DNA of 11,222 nt from Nitrospirota bacterium (GCA_015491705.1 WFVK01000266.1:1-11222); one strand, 5' to 3'. Positions 1 through 6,762 are shown, counted from the first letter of the stretch. Notes: generated by a model from the sequence alone, not told the origin. Translations and numbers: made by a program.

Positions 1-2
1 AG

Positions 3-821
3 GGGCGGCACGGCATGGGCAGGAATATGCACGGCAGAAACGGCAGAGACCTCGTCATACCGGTGCCTGTAGGCACCCTTGTGAGGGATTCTGCCTCCGG
101 TGAAGTCCTGTGCGACCTTACAGGAGACGGCCAGGAGTACATTGCTGCAAGAGGCGGCAGGGGAGGCGTGGGCAATGCACATTTCAAGAGCGCCACGAGG
201 CAGGCGCCGAGATTTGCCCAGCCAGGCGAGCCGGGTGAAGAGAGGACACTCACGCTGGAGCTTAAGCTCCTGGCGGATGTGGGATTAATCGGCCTTCCGA
301 ATGCCGGGAAATCCACGCTCATCTCAGCGCTGTCCTCAGCCAGGCCCAGGATTGCGGATTACCCCTTTACCACCCTTGTGCCTGCCCTCGGAGTCGTCAG
401 GTACGGGGACTTTAAAAGTTTTGTGATCGCCGACATACCGGGGCTGATACAGGGCGCTCACAGGGGCGCGGGGCTCGGGTCCCGGTTTTTGCGCCATGTT
501 GAAAGGACATCCGTACTTTTGCATCTCGTCGACATATCAGAGACGGCGGAGGGGGAACCGGTCGGCAATTTTGAAAAGATCAACAGAGAGCTTGAACTCT
601 ACAGTCCGGAACTGATAAAAAAGCCCCGGGCAGTGGCTGCGACAAAGCTCGACATAAAAGGCGACGGCAGGAGACTTGACAGCCTTGCACGATACTGTAA
701 AGATAAACACTATGATTTTTTCCCGATATGCGCTGTTACCGGAGAGGGGTTGAAAGAACTGGTAATATACCTTGGTGAAAAGGTAGAGGAGTACAAAAAC
801 AGGCAGAGGCAGACAGCATGA
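3..821 (+). CDS. obg: Obg/CgtA family GTPase, 5'-truncated by the window edge
   Basis: Obg is an essential GTPase that binds the large ribosomal subunit and acts in its assembly and in stress signalling. The frame is open back to base 3, so the true start lies upstream and the ATG at 15 is internal; only the end of the glycine-rich Obg fold is visible. Numbering from that ATG, the G domain shows G1 GLPNAGKST (93-101), the switch sequence YPFTTL (116-121), G3 DIPG (140-143) followed by a GAHRGAGLG stretch, G4 TKLD (210-213) and G5 near 239-245. G5 reads CAVTGEG, with Cys in place of the usual Ser of the SA motif. The protein ends about 15 residues after the G domain, so there is no C-terminal OCT domain, as in many bacteria. 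Its TGA overlaps the proB ATG (ATGA), indicating translational coupling. The obg-proB order is common in bacteria. Confidence 0.95.
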   Translation, partial: GRHGMGRNMHGRNGRDLVIPVPVGTLVRDSASGEVLCDLTGDGQEYIAARGGRGGVGNAHFKSATRQAPRFAQPGEPGEERTLTLELKLLADVGLIGLPNAGKSTLISALSSARPRIADYPFTTLVPALGVVRYGDFKSFVIADIPGLIQGAHRGAGLGSRFLRHVERTSVLLHLVDISETAEGEPVGNFEKINRELELYSPELIKKPRAVAATKLDIKGDGRRLDSLARYCKDKHYDFFPICAVTGEGLKELVIYLGEKVEEYKNRQRQTA

Positions 822-1912
822 GACGTCTGGTGATAAAAATAGGGAGCAATATCATCGCCTCGGCGGAGCAGGGGCTTAATACGAGGAGACTCCGGGCGCT
901 CACGCGGGATATTGCGGGAATCACAGACAGGGGATACGAGGCGGTCATCGTCTCCTCCGGTGCAATCGCCGCAGGACTCAAAAAGCTCGATCTCAGGGAA
1001 AAGCCCAGGGATATCAGGCTCAAACAGGCCGCCGCCGCAATCGGGCAGTCGAGCCTGATGTGGGCATATGAGCAGCACTTTGCCGCCTTTCACAAGAAGG
1101 TCGCTCAGATACTCCTTACAAGGGACGATATCTCAAACCGCGGCAGGTATATCAACGCCAAAAACACGCTGTCCACCCTCCTGGGCTGCGGCGTGATCCC
1201 CCTGATAAACGAGAATGATCCTGTTGCCGTTGATGAGATAAAATTCGGGGACAATGACATGCTGGCGGCGCTTGCAGCAGGGCTTGTAGAGGCGGACATG
1301 CTGATTATACTCTCCGATGTCGAGGGGCTCTATACAAAGGACCCCCGGCGGAAAGGCGCAAGGCTTATCAAAACCGTGGAGAAGATCACCCCTGATATCG
1401 AGAAACTTGCGGGGGGCAGGGGCAGTGCGGTCAGTACGGGCGGCATGTATTCGAAGATACTCGCTGCGAGGCAGGCGGTCGATCACGGCATTCCCGTTGT
1501 CATCATGAGCGGCAAGAAAAGCGGCCTCATTGCAAAGCTGCTGGACGGGGGGGGGATCGGCACATATTTCAGCCCCAGGGAGCAGAGGCTCTCCTCCAGA
1601 AAAGGCTGGATAGCCTACGGCGTGAGGTCAAGGGGCGCCATTTATATTGATGACGGTGCCGTAAAGGCGCTGACAACCATGGGCAGAAGCCTTCTGCCGT
1701 CCGGCATCGTGAGGATCGAGGGAAACTTTGAGGTAGGCGATTACATAAGGTGCCTGAGTAAAGACGGCAGGAAAATCGCAAAGGGACTGACAAACTACTC
1801 TTCACGGGACCTTGAGCTTATCAGGGGCAGAAAGACCTCCGAGATAGAAAAGATACTGGGATATAAATATTCGGACGAGGTAATACACAGGGATAACCTG
1901 GTGGTGATTTGA
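818..1912 (+). CDS. proB: Glutamate 5-kinase with C-terminal PUA domain
   Basis: ProB phosphorylates L-glutamate with ATP to gamma-glutamyl phosphate, the first and feedback-inhibited step of proline synthesis, in the cytoplasm. The 364 residues match the usual length of about 365. The amino-acid-kinase domain (about 1-255) shows KIGSN (7-11), SSGAIAAG (46-53), [10 protein letters not shown] (131-140) with FGDNDML (143-149), [13 protein letters not shown] (165-177) and STGGMYSKI (206-214), the last being the ATP/Mg loop. Residues about 270-345 form the PUA domain. The start ATG overlaps the obg stop, so the pair is an operon. proA, which acts next, is not downstream: the neighbouring gene is on the opposite strand and its stop codon directly abuts this one. 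Nine consecutive G bases (1547-1555) encode Gly244-246 near the end of the kinase domain. Confidence 0.96.
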   Translation: MRRLVIKIGSNIIASAEQGLNTRRLRALTRDIAGITDRGYEAVIVSSGAIAAGLKKLDLREKPRDIRLKQAAAAIGQSSLMWAYEQHFAAFHKKVAQILLTRDDISNRGRYINAKNTLSTLLGCGVIPLINENDPVAVDEIKFGDNDMLAALAAGLVEADMLIILSDVEGLYTKDPRRKGARLIKTVEKITPDIEKLAGGRGSAVSTGGMYSKILAARQAVDHGIPVVIMSGKKSGLIAKLLDGGGIGTYFSPREQRLSSRKGWIAYGVRSRGAIYIDDGAVKALTTMGRSLLPSGIVRIEGNFEVGDYIRCLSKDGRKIAKGLTNYSSRDLELIRGRKTSEIEKILGYKYSDEVIHRDNLVVI

Positions 1913-2443
1913 TTAACCGCGTGCCCGCCGTTCTTTCCTGCTGAAATCTATCACCCCTTTGATGAACTTATCTCTTGCACGGGCATTATAAAGCCCGGCC
2001 TCCTCTTCAACCGGGATCATGGGGAAATGCATCATAAACGCCCTGCTGAATATGCCCGCCGTCTTGCTGTTCCCCCCGCCGGAAGGGGAGTATACCTCCA
2101 CCCCGCCGACGGAACAGCTCGGTGACCTGCTTTTGAAGATGAATCCGCAGAGATTCTCCCCCGACAGGGATTCAATCTTTTCCGCGATCCATTGCAGCAT
2201 TCCATCCGTGTGATCCACACCTGTCATGACGGCGACAAGGCGGGGAGATGCAGGACTGCCCGTGAGACGCATCGGTTCCCTCGGCACGGGAAGGCCGTAT
2301 TCCACCTCGGGACAGACAGGGATCAACTGAAAGTATTTCCCCAGCGCATCTATGAGGGCGCGGTCCCGCCTGTCTTCACCGTCATAGCGGACCGGATGTC
2401 CGAGGAGGCAGGAGCTTATGCCGATTTTGATCCTGCCAGCCAT
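1913..2443 (-). CDS. DUF523/TudS-type protein, putative [4Fe-4S] thiouracil desulfidase family
   Basis: This 176-residue protein matches the DUF523 family over its whole length. Conserved blocks are ISSCLLGHPVRYDG (9-22), PVCPEVEYGLPVPREPMRL (42-60), the TGVDHTDG region (74-81) and FKSRSPSCSVGGVEVY (103-118). Cys12, Cys44 and Cys110 are the family's three invariant cysteines. From published knowledge, one DUF523 member (TudS) is a 2-thiouracil desulfidase in which three such cysteines hold a [4Fe-4S] cluster with one free iron; assigning that activity here is inference. Many relatives are fused to a DUF1722 domain, but this one stands alone. The ATG directly follows the TGA of the cupin gene with zero spacing, so the two are probably co-transcribed and coupled, and no separate strong ribosome binding site is seen. 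Its TAA abuts the proB stop codon on the other strand. Confidence 0.88.
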   Translation of the reverse strand: MAGRIKIGISSCLLGHPVRYDGEDRRDRALIDALGKYFQLIPVCPEVEYGLPVPREPMRLTGSPASPRLVAVMTGVDHTDGMLQWIAEKIESLSGENLCGFIFKSRSPSCSVGGVEVYSPSGGGNSKTAGIFSRAFMMHFPMIPVEEEAGLYNARARDKFIKGVIDFSRKERRARG

Positions 2444-2719
2444 TCAGCCGAACCTGTAGTGTTTTTTCACATCCTTGCGGATTTTCCACGTGCACGACAT
2501 GCCCGCGGGAAATGTCACCAGATCCCCTTTGCCGATCTCGACCGGTTCGCCGCCTTCAGGCGTGACAACCACATCTCCCTCCAGGAAATAACAGGTCTCC
2601 GTGCTGTCATATGTCCAGGGGAATTCAGAGGCCTCTTTTGTCCATACAGGCCAGCCGAATACGCCCTGCTTTTTCAGATATTCTTCATCCGGGTTGCGTT
2701 GAATCCTGATTTCACTCAT
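2444..2719 (-). CDS. Small single-domain cupin (DUF861/cupin_3 type)
   Basis: This 91-residue protein is essentially one cupin barrel. Typical DUF861 features are a Trp-rich start (FGWPVW, 21-26), EFPWTYDSTETCYFLEGDVVVTP (about 32-54), a GGEPVEIGKGDLVTFPAG block and the CTWKI...KKHYRFG ending. It lacks the HxH pair of classical metal cupins, as is common in this subfamily, so metal binding is uncertain. The family includes ureidoglycine aminohydrolase-like and EutQ-like domains, but most small stand-alone members have no known function and none is assigned here. The start is well supported: GGAGGAGG (2724-2731, read on the minus strand) sits 4-7 bases before the ATG. The stop codon is directly followed by the ATG of the DUF523 gene. 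About 60 bases separate it from the upstream hydrolase gene, so it may be read from that transcript or from its own promoter. Confidence 0.87.
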   Translation of the reverse strand: MSEIRIQRNPDEEYLKKQGVFGWPVWTKEASEFPWTYDSTETCYFLEGDVVVTPEGGEPVEIGKGDLVTFPAGMSCTWKIRKDVKKHYRFG

Positions 2720-2779
2720 GTTTCCTCCTCCGTGAACCCTGCAGTTGCATTAAACCATGCCCCGCCCCTTTATGCCACA

Positions 2780-3505
2780 TCAAGGTTTATGTGAATGATA
2801 TTGCAGCACCGCCCTCAGGAGCGAGGCACTGTGTCCCAACTGTATGTAAGCCTCCTGTTTCGTCATTATCCGGCCTTCTTTCTTAAGCTTAAGCCCCAGG
2901 CGCCGGGATATGCCGGCGACCCTTGCAATCTCTACTGCAAGGTCTTTTTCAAAGTGGCCGGGCCTGAGTTTAACGGGATACATGTATCTCTTGATCCCGG
3001 CGGTATTCGTTAAAACCTCTTTCTCAACCACTCCGTCATCAGCCGGATGATTCGCCCTGTTGAATTCATCATATGGGATATTATGAAGCGGCTGGGACAG
3101 GTCTGTAATGTAATGAACCGTAAAGGCTATGTGATACTCTGCATAGCGCCCCTTTTCACGGGCGGCTGCGTATTCCCTCAGGGAGGAGATGATGGCTCCG
3201 TAGAGATGCCCCTCCCTGTCCCCCGGCATGTTATATCTCTGAGCCTGGCTCAGGACCATCCCGGGTGTAACCCCGGCATTGCCGGGGTTGTTAAAAAAGT
3301 GGTTATAAGACTCAATGGAGCCCGCCTTGATTTTTGTGATATCCGCTGCAGCGGCATTGTACCATTGTCTGTATCCCGCGGCCTTTGCAACGGCAAGATG
3401 GGTTTCAGTGTACCATGCAGCGGCTGTCCCCGGATAAAGAAACGGGAGCAGGAGGAGAAGGCCGGCGATTGAACCGTTTGAAAATTTCCTCATATCAGCA
3501 GACAC
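2780..3505 (-). CDS. Secreted zinc-dependent phospholipase C / S1-P1 nuclease-like protein
   Basis: The 241 residues begin with a clear signal peptide: a charged MRKF start, a hydrophobic core (about 13-25) and a TAAA cleavage site, leaving Trp31 as the mature N-terminus. Proteins of the PLC/S1-P1 fold use the N-terminal Trp and several His/Asp residues to bind three zinc ions. Matching candidates are Trp31, His36, His100, the H-x3-D-x5-H array His131-Asp135-His141, and His153 followed by Asp157 where Glu is more usual. This spacing is the family signature, so a metal-dependent phosphodiesterase outside the cytoplasm is likely; the substrate (phospholipid or nucleic acid) cannot be told. The start is uncertain: GTG at 3505 or ATG at 3493 (residue 5), neither with a strong ribosome binding site. 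The gene begins 28 bases after the upstream PilZ gene, suggesting co-transcription. A perfect 9-base-pair hairpin lies inside the coding region. Confidence 0.85.
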   Translation of the reverse strand: MSADMRKFSNGSIAGLLLLLPFLYPGTAAAWYTETHLAVAKAAGYRQWYNAAAADITKIKAGSIESYNHFFNNPGNAGVTPGMVLSQAQRYNMPGDREGHLYGAIISSLREYAAAREKGRYAEYHIAFTVHYITDLSQPLHNIPYDEFNRANHPADDGVVEKEVLTNTAGIKRYMYPVKLRPGHFEKDLAVEIARVAGISRRLGLKLKKEGRIMTKQEAYIQLGHSASLLRAVLQYHSHKP

Positions 3506-3533
3506 TCTGCGGCAAGCGCTCCGGATAAAACAA

Positions 3534-3836
3534 CTACCTGTATTTTTTTATTATTCCGGCTGTCCTGTACTGACTGTCTCCCGAGGGTTCCACGCGTATA
3601 ACCTCGACGACAGCCTTCATCGGATCGAATTTGAGGCTTTTTGTGTCAATAACGACTTCGATGGCCTTTCCCTCCGGCAGGGCACGTTCAGTGACGAACT
3701 GGATGCCGGTATGGCTCAGGTTCCTGCATTGTCCCTTGTATGTTCCATTTTCCCCCGCTATCGTATAGGTCAGTTCAGCATCAACCTTCAAACGGCAGAA
3801 AAGTCTTTTCTCATCGTAATGTTGCTCCAAAGCCAA
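3534..3836 (-). CDS. Single-domain PilZ protein, putative cyclic-di-GMP receptor
   Basis: PilZ domains bind cyclic-di-GMP and relay it to partners controlling motility, adhesion or exopolysaccharide. Both ligand-binding motifs are intact: RxxxR as RLFCR (residues 11-15 from the chosen start) and (D/N)xSxxG as NLSHTG (39-44). The rest is a small beta barrel ending at a VIRVEP...YRTAGIIKKY segment; there is no second domain, so it probably acts as an adaptor. I chose the TTG at 3836 because a near-perfect AAGGAGGT ends 7 bases before it. The GTG at 3845 overlaps that site and could not use it. The gene is followed after 28 bases by the secreted hydrolase gene and preceded by about 145 non-coding bases, which may hold its promoter. 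Confidence 0.88.
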   Translation of the reverse strand: MALEQHYDEKRLFCRLKVDAELTYTIAGENGTYKGQCRNLSHTGIQFVTERALPEGKAIEVVIDTKSLKFDPMKAVVEVIRVEPSGDSQYRTAGIIKKYR

Positions 3837-3843
3837 GGTGCAC

Positions 3844-3851
3844 ACCTCCTT
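3844..3851 (-). promoter_or_regulatory. Ribosome binding site that fixes a TTG start
   Basis: On the minus strand AAGGAGGT matches the anti-Shine-Dalgarno core. It overlaps the GTG at 3845-3843 but is correctly spaced (7 bases) from the in-frame TTG at 3836-3834, which argues for the TTG as start of the PilZ gene. Confidence 0.6.
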
Positions 3852-3980
3852 TTTCAGGGAATAATTTTTTAAAAAAACGGGATTTGTAACCGGTATTATT
3901 TTATTTTATCATATATGGGCAGTTCACTGTGAAAAATCTGCACGGGCTGAATGAAAACGCGGGAAGGCATCCGGCGGAAC

Positions 3981-4304
3981 CTACTGAAGAGTTTTAAGTG
4001 CCTCCGTATATAACGGAGGGGGGTCCATGATCTCCAGACCCACGCTGTTTGTGTAACCATGGGGCGGGGTACGGTATGACCACTTCACCCTGCACGACAG
4101 GTTTAATTTTTCCCCTGACGGGAACCGGAACTTCAACTCAAACGGTGTATCGGACTTAAAATCCACCTGGGGGTTGGCTTGAGCGATTGTAATATATGCG
4201 CCCTCTTCCGAAAGATTCTCTATAAAACACGCATACCGTGTCCCCCCGGCAATCAGCTCGGCCTGCAGGGTAACGATTTTTCTTTTATAGCGCCTTGCTT
4301 CCAT
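3981..4304 (-). CDS. Second single-domain PilZ protein
   Basis: This 107-residue protein is another lone PilZ domain. RxxxR is at Arg4-Arg8 (RRYKR) and (D/N)xSxxG is NLSEEG (30-35), so cyclic-di-GMP binding looks preserved. It ends with the typical SVGLEI strand (about 87-92) and a short tail. It resembles its PilZ neighbour in layout but little in sequence beyond the motifs, so a recent tandem duplication is unlikely. The ATG at 4304 is the only good start in frame, with a weak AAGG before it and an in-frame stop shortly upstream. A promoter-like TTGACA...TAAACT lies about 105 bases upstream. The partner is not visible; nearby secreted-hydrolase and lipoprotein genes make a cell-envelope role possible, but this is inference. 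Confidence 0.88.
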   Translation of the reverse strand: MEARRYKRKIVTLQAELIAGGTRYACFIENLSEEGAYITIAQANPQVDFKSDTPFELKFRFPSGEKLNLSCRVKWSYRTPPHGYTNSVGLEIMDPPPLYTEALKTLQ

Positions 4305-4409
4305 CCTTATGTCTTTATTTACGGCTTAGAAAACACCTTTGCACATCCGGCATCTCTTTTCGCCACCCGGCAATATCAGGATTATGCTGAAAGCCCGGGG
4401 CCTGTATAT

Positions 4410-4437
4410 AGTTTAGCATCACTGAGATAAATGTCAA
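4410..4437 (-). promoter_or_regulatory. Candidate sigma-70 promoter for the upstream PilZ gene
   Basis: On the minus strand a perfect -35 box TTGACA (4437-4432) is followed after 16 bases by TAAACT (4415-4410), which matches TATAAT at four of six positions. Transcription would start near 4403, giving a leader of about 100 bases before the PilZ ATG at 4304. Confidence 0.4.
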
Positions 4438-4467
4438 GAAACAACAAACTGTGTTCAGGTTTTAGTA

Positions 4468-4490
4468 TATAATGCCGTTATAACAGTTAT
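4468..4490 (+). promoter_or_regulatory. Candidate -10 box and short palindrome ahead of the lipoprotein gene
   Basis: A perfect TATAAT lies at 4468-4473, but no good -35 box is found 16-18 bases upstream, so the promoter is weak or activator-dependent. Just downstream is the palindrome GTTATAAC (4477-4484), followed by a further GTTAT (4486-4490). It lies at the expected transcription start and could be an operator, though it is short enough to be chance. Confidence 0.28.
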
Positions 4491-4520
4491 CGTACGGTGT
4501 GAGTCGTTATTGGCGCTACG

Positions 4521-4563
4521 CCGGGAATCATGTCCTCCCTGATCCCGGACCGGCCGGAATGAC
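4521..4563 (+). repeat. Hairpin resembling a degraded REP-type intergenic repeat
   Basis: The arms CCGGGAATCA (4521-4530) and TGATCCCGG (4540-4548) pair with one bulged A over a 9-base loop. They are followed by the perfect palindrome CCGGCCGG (4550-4557) and GGAATGACG. The ATCCCGG and CCGGAATGAC words are typical of dispersed intergenic palindromic repeats in many bacteria. It sits in the presumed leader of the lipoprotein gene. No second copy is seen in this window. Confidence 0.35.
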
Positions 4564-4586
4564 GATATTTAGACCGGGCAAGGACC

Positions 4587-5480
4587 ATGAGCCACCTGAG
4601 GTTGTTTATTACATTGCTGACCGCCGTTGCCGTCTCGGGCGCAGGCTGCTCCACCATCAGGATCCACAGCGGGGCCGAAGACCTTTCATCCATCAGGGCA
4701 GAGCAATCTTACGGCGTCAGGGTGAGAAGCGGTAATCTTGCACTGGATAAACTCATCTATGACATTGCATATGCGGAATTCGGCAGGCACCTGCCTGTTT
4801 CAGAGAACGGACAGTACACGGGCTTTATAGATATTGTCTTTGCAAGCGCATCTGAAACTGCCTTCAGTGGCGCCTCCGCAGGGTTTGCAGCCAACATGGC
4901 CTACGGCGACGGCTGGTTTACCGGTGATGAGGCGGCATGGATAAGCAGAGACAGCGCATATCCGGACAGCGGGATCGCCCCCGGCGGGATTTTTTCATGG
5001 CAGGAAAGCACAATGGTTGTAACCCTGAGGGATATAAGCAACAGGAAATTATGGAAAGCGGATTTTTACTACAGGGGGGGACGCGACCTTACCGCCCTGT
5101 ACATCAAGACCGCGGACGATGCGGCAAGATTCTGCCTTGACAGGATTATAGAGGCGTTTGAGAAGGAATATGTACTCGGGCGCCCGGCATGGAATAAAGC
5201 AACCGGGGCAATGTCATCCGGCAGTACGGCGCTGGTCCTGAAAGGCGGGAAATCACCGGTTCAGGAGCCGCCTGTTCACAGTGCAAAGGGGATGGCACCG
5301 GGGGCCGCCTTGATCGTAAAAGACACGGGGCCCTTACCCCGGGAAATTCCCGTGTATAAAGCAAGGGGGGCAATGCCGGCGGTACCCGTGACACTTAAGA
5401 GCAGAAAAATCCTTTTCCGGAAGGCGCCGTCGCTGGGCCAAGGAGGCTATCCTGACACAGGGGATGATACGGATCAATAA
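4587..5480 (+). CDS. Lipoprotein of unknown function with a C-terminal repeat tail
   Basis: The N-terminus is a lipoprotein signal: a hydrophobic stretch (5-17) leading to SGAG and Cys21, the likely lipidated residue, although Gly at -3 is not ideal. Residues about 40-195 form the folded part: LALDKLIYDIAYAEF (51-65), a Gly/Ala-rich segment (90-115), then TMVVTLRD and LWKADFYYRGG (142-165) ahead of a helix ending EAFEKEY. This outline recalls DUF4136-like envelope lipoproteins, but the match is too loose to assign. The tail (207-285) holds three imperfect repeats of about 25-28 residues rich in Pro, Ala and Lys. AAGGA lies only 2 bases before the ATG, so the start is slightly uncertain. The gene converges on mqnC and overlaps it by 7 bases. 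It is probably membrane-anchored and periplasmic; its function is unknown. Confidence 0.78.
   Translation: MSHLRLFITLLTAVAVSGAGCSTIRIHSGAEDLSSIRAEQSYGVRVRSGNLALDKLIYDIAYAEFGRHLPVSENGQYTGFIDIVFASASETAFSGASAGFAANMAYGDGWFTGDEAAWISRDSAYPDSGIAPGGIFSWQESTMVVTLRDISNRKLWKADFYYRGGRDLTALYIKTADDAARFCLDRIIEAFEKEYVLGRPAWNKATGAMSSGSTALVLKGGKSPVQEPPVHSAKGMAPGAALIVKDTGPLPREIPVYKARGAMPAVPVTLKSRKILFRKAPSLGQGGYPDTGDDTDQ
5205..5441 (+). repeat. Three imperfect tandem repeats in the lipoprotein tail
   Basis: The units are 5205-5288, 5289-5366 and 5367-5441 (residues 207-234, 235-260 and 261-285). Each begins with Gly and (A)M, continues with a short hydrophobic strand and Lys (TALVLK, AALIVK, PVTLK), then a Pro-containing linker and a basic segment (PPVHSAK, IPVYKAR, LFRKAPS). 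The likeness is clear in protein and weak in DNA, so the duplication is old or held by selection. Confidence 0.5.
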
Positions 5481-6589
5481 CGTTTTATAATGTTATAGTA
5501 CATATCCCTTTGAACAGGTCTAAACCCGCATCCCCTTATGGCGCCTATTATATCATCAATGGAAACCCTGTATCTTACGCCTGCTGCAGCAACCACGTTT
5601 TCTTCAATCATGGTTGAACCGAAATCATTGGCCCCGAACCTGAGGGCCACCTGGGCCATTTTCAGACCCTGCGTAACCCAGGACGCCTGGATGTTCGGGA
5701 CATTGTCGAGATAGAGCCTTGAAAGGGCGAGGACCCTGAGATACTCGACCCCGGTTGCGGCGTGCAGGTCGGGACCGGCTTTTCCGGCAGGCGGTATTCT
5801 TTTTAACCCCTCAGCCGCCAGTTCCGTATTCCCCGGCTGAAAAGTCCACGGGATAAACGCGGTGAAACCGCCCGTCTTATCCTGCAGCCTCCGGATTGCA
5901 TCAAGGTGACCTATGATATCCTCCGGGCCTTCCACACTGCCGAACATCATGGTCGCCGTTGTCTTCATGCCCAGCCGGTGGGCTTCCTCCATGACCTTCA
6001 GCCATTGTGCAGCGCCGATTTTTTCAGGGCTGACCCTTTTCCTGACCCTGTCGGAGAGGATTTCCGCTCCCCCGCCGGGAATGGAGTCAAGGCCGGCTTC
6101 CCTGAGAATCTGCAGCGTCTTTCTGACCGAAAACCCCGCCTTACCGGCTATGTAAGTAATCTCCGGCGGTGAAAAGCCGTGCACATGAATACGGAATCTC
6201 TCTTTGATCGAGCGGAGCAGTTCCGTGTAATAATCAATGTTAAGGCCGGGATTCAGCCCCCCCTGGATAAGAATCTGCGTCCCGCCCAGTGAAACTGTTT
6301 TCCTGATCTTGCTGAAGAGACTCCTCCTGGAGATAACATATGCCTCCGGATCCTTTTCATCCCTGTAAAAGGCGCAGAACCTGCATTTGTTGATGCAGAC
6401 ATTCGTGTAATTGATATTCCGGTCTATGATAAAGCTGACGGTGCCCCCGGGATGCAGCATTTTCCTGAAGTTATCGGCCCTCATGCCGAGGGCGAGCAGA
6501 TCGGAATCTTTCAGCAGCCGCAAGGCCTCTTTTCTTGTGAGGCGCGCGGGGGACTTTATATTTTTATTTGTCTTTGAGTTTTTTTTCAT
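5474..6589 (-). CDS. mqnC: Cyclic dehypoxanthinyl futalosine synthase, radical SAM
   Basis: MqnC cyclises dehypoxanthine futalosine in the futalosine route to menaquinone, using S-adenosylmethionine and a [4Fe-4S] cluster in the cytoplasm. The cluster motif CxxxCxxC is Cys65-Cys69-Cys72 (CINKCRFC). The flanking DRNINYTNVC, the GGTQILIQGGLNP block (102-114), HGFSPPEI and the C-terminal WVTQGLKMAQ...RFGANDFGSTM with IEENVV separate MqnC from the related radical SAM enzyme MqnE. The 371 residues are close to the family's usual length. The ATG at 6589 is followed by eight A bases and has a modest AGAGA before it. An extended -10 promoter lies about 25 bases upstream. No other mqn gene is near, so the pathway genes are scattered in this genome. 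The 3' end overlaps the convergent lipoprotein gene by 7 bases. Confidence 0.93.
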   Translation of the reverse strand: MKKNSKTNKNIKSPARLTRKEALRLLKDSDLLALGMRADNFRKMLHPGGTVSFIIDRNINYTNVCINKCRFCAFYRDEKDPEAYVISRRSLFSKIRKTVSLGGTQILIQGGLNPGLNIDYYTELLRSIKERFRIHVHGFSPPEITYIAGKAGFSVRKTLQILREAGLDSIPGGGAEILSDRVRKRVSPEKIGAAQWLKVMEEAHRLGMKTTATMMFGSVEGPEDIIGHLDAIRRLQDKTGGFTAFIPWTFQPGNTELAAEGLKRIPPAGKAGPDLHAATGVEYLRVLALSRLYLDNVPNIQASWVTQGLKMAQVALRFGANDFGSTMIEENVVAAAGVRYRVSIDDIIGAIRGCGFRPVQRDMYYNIIKRY

Positions 6590-6613
6590 GCCCGTCTCTC
6601 TGTCGTTACATTC

Positions 6614-6622
6614 ATTCTAACA
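6614..6622 (-). promoter_or_regulatory. Extended -10 promoter for mqnC
   Basis: On the minus strand TGT followed by TAGAAT forms an extended -10 element, five of six matches to TATAAT, about 25 bases before the mqnC ATG. No good -35 box is visible, as is usual for this promoter class. The leader would be about 18 bases. Confidence 0.45.
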
Positions 6623-6727
6623 AAAATCCGCCTTCTTTATGCATAAACGGGCAGGAGTGCCTGCCAGCGGTGTTTTTACGCAACCTCCCGGAGGGGGATG
6701 ATGTTATGGGTACCGCCCTTCCGGCAA

Positions 6728-6751
6728 TACGGTTTGACTATAAAAACCGTA
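6728..6751. promoter_or_regulatory. Inverted repeat overlapping a -35 box, candidate operator
   Basis: Perfect 8-base arms TACGGTTT (6728-6735) and AAACCGTA (6744-6751) flank an 8-base spacer. The left arm and spacer contain the -35 hexamer TTGACT of the promoter at 6734-6762, so a dimeric repressor bound here would block RNA polymerase. The binding protein is unknown. Confidence 0.4.
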
Positions 6752-6762
6752 ATACCTACAAT
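6734..6762 (+). promoter_or_regulatory. Sigma-70-type promoter reading toward the helicase genes
   Basis: TTGACT (6734-6739) and TACAAT (6757-6762) each match consensus at five of six positions and are exactly 17 bases apart. Transcription would begin near 6769, giving a leader of about 400 bases before the SNF2 helicase ATG at 7171. Confidence 0.5.

Noticed and set aside
2192..2794. 200-codon + strand open frame opposite the cupin and DUF523 genes
   Set aside because: Both minus-strand genes show clear family motifs; the frame spans two genes and resembles no family.
3047..3472. 141-codon + strand open frame opposite the secreted hydrolase
   Set aside because: It is antisense to a gene with a signal peptide and metal-binding motif; its cysteine-rich translation looks accidental.
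6650..6677. Possible intrinsic terminator (GGCAGG/CCTGCC hairpin and a T run)
   Set aside because: The stem is only 6 base pairs, the T run starts 7 bases away, and no + strand gene ends nearby.
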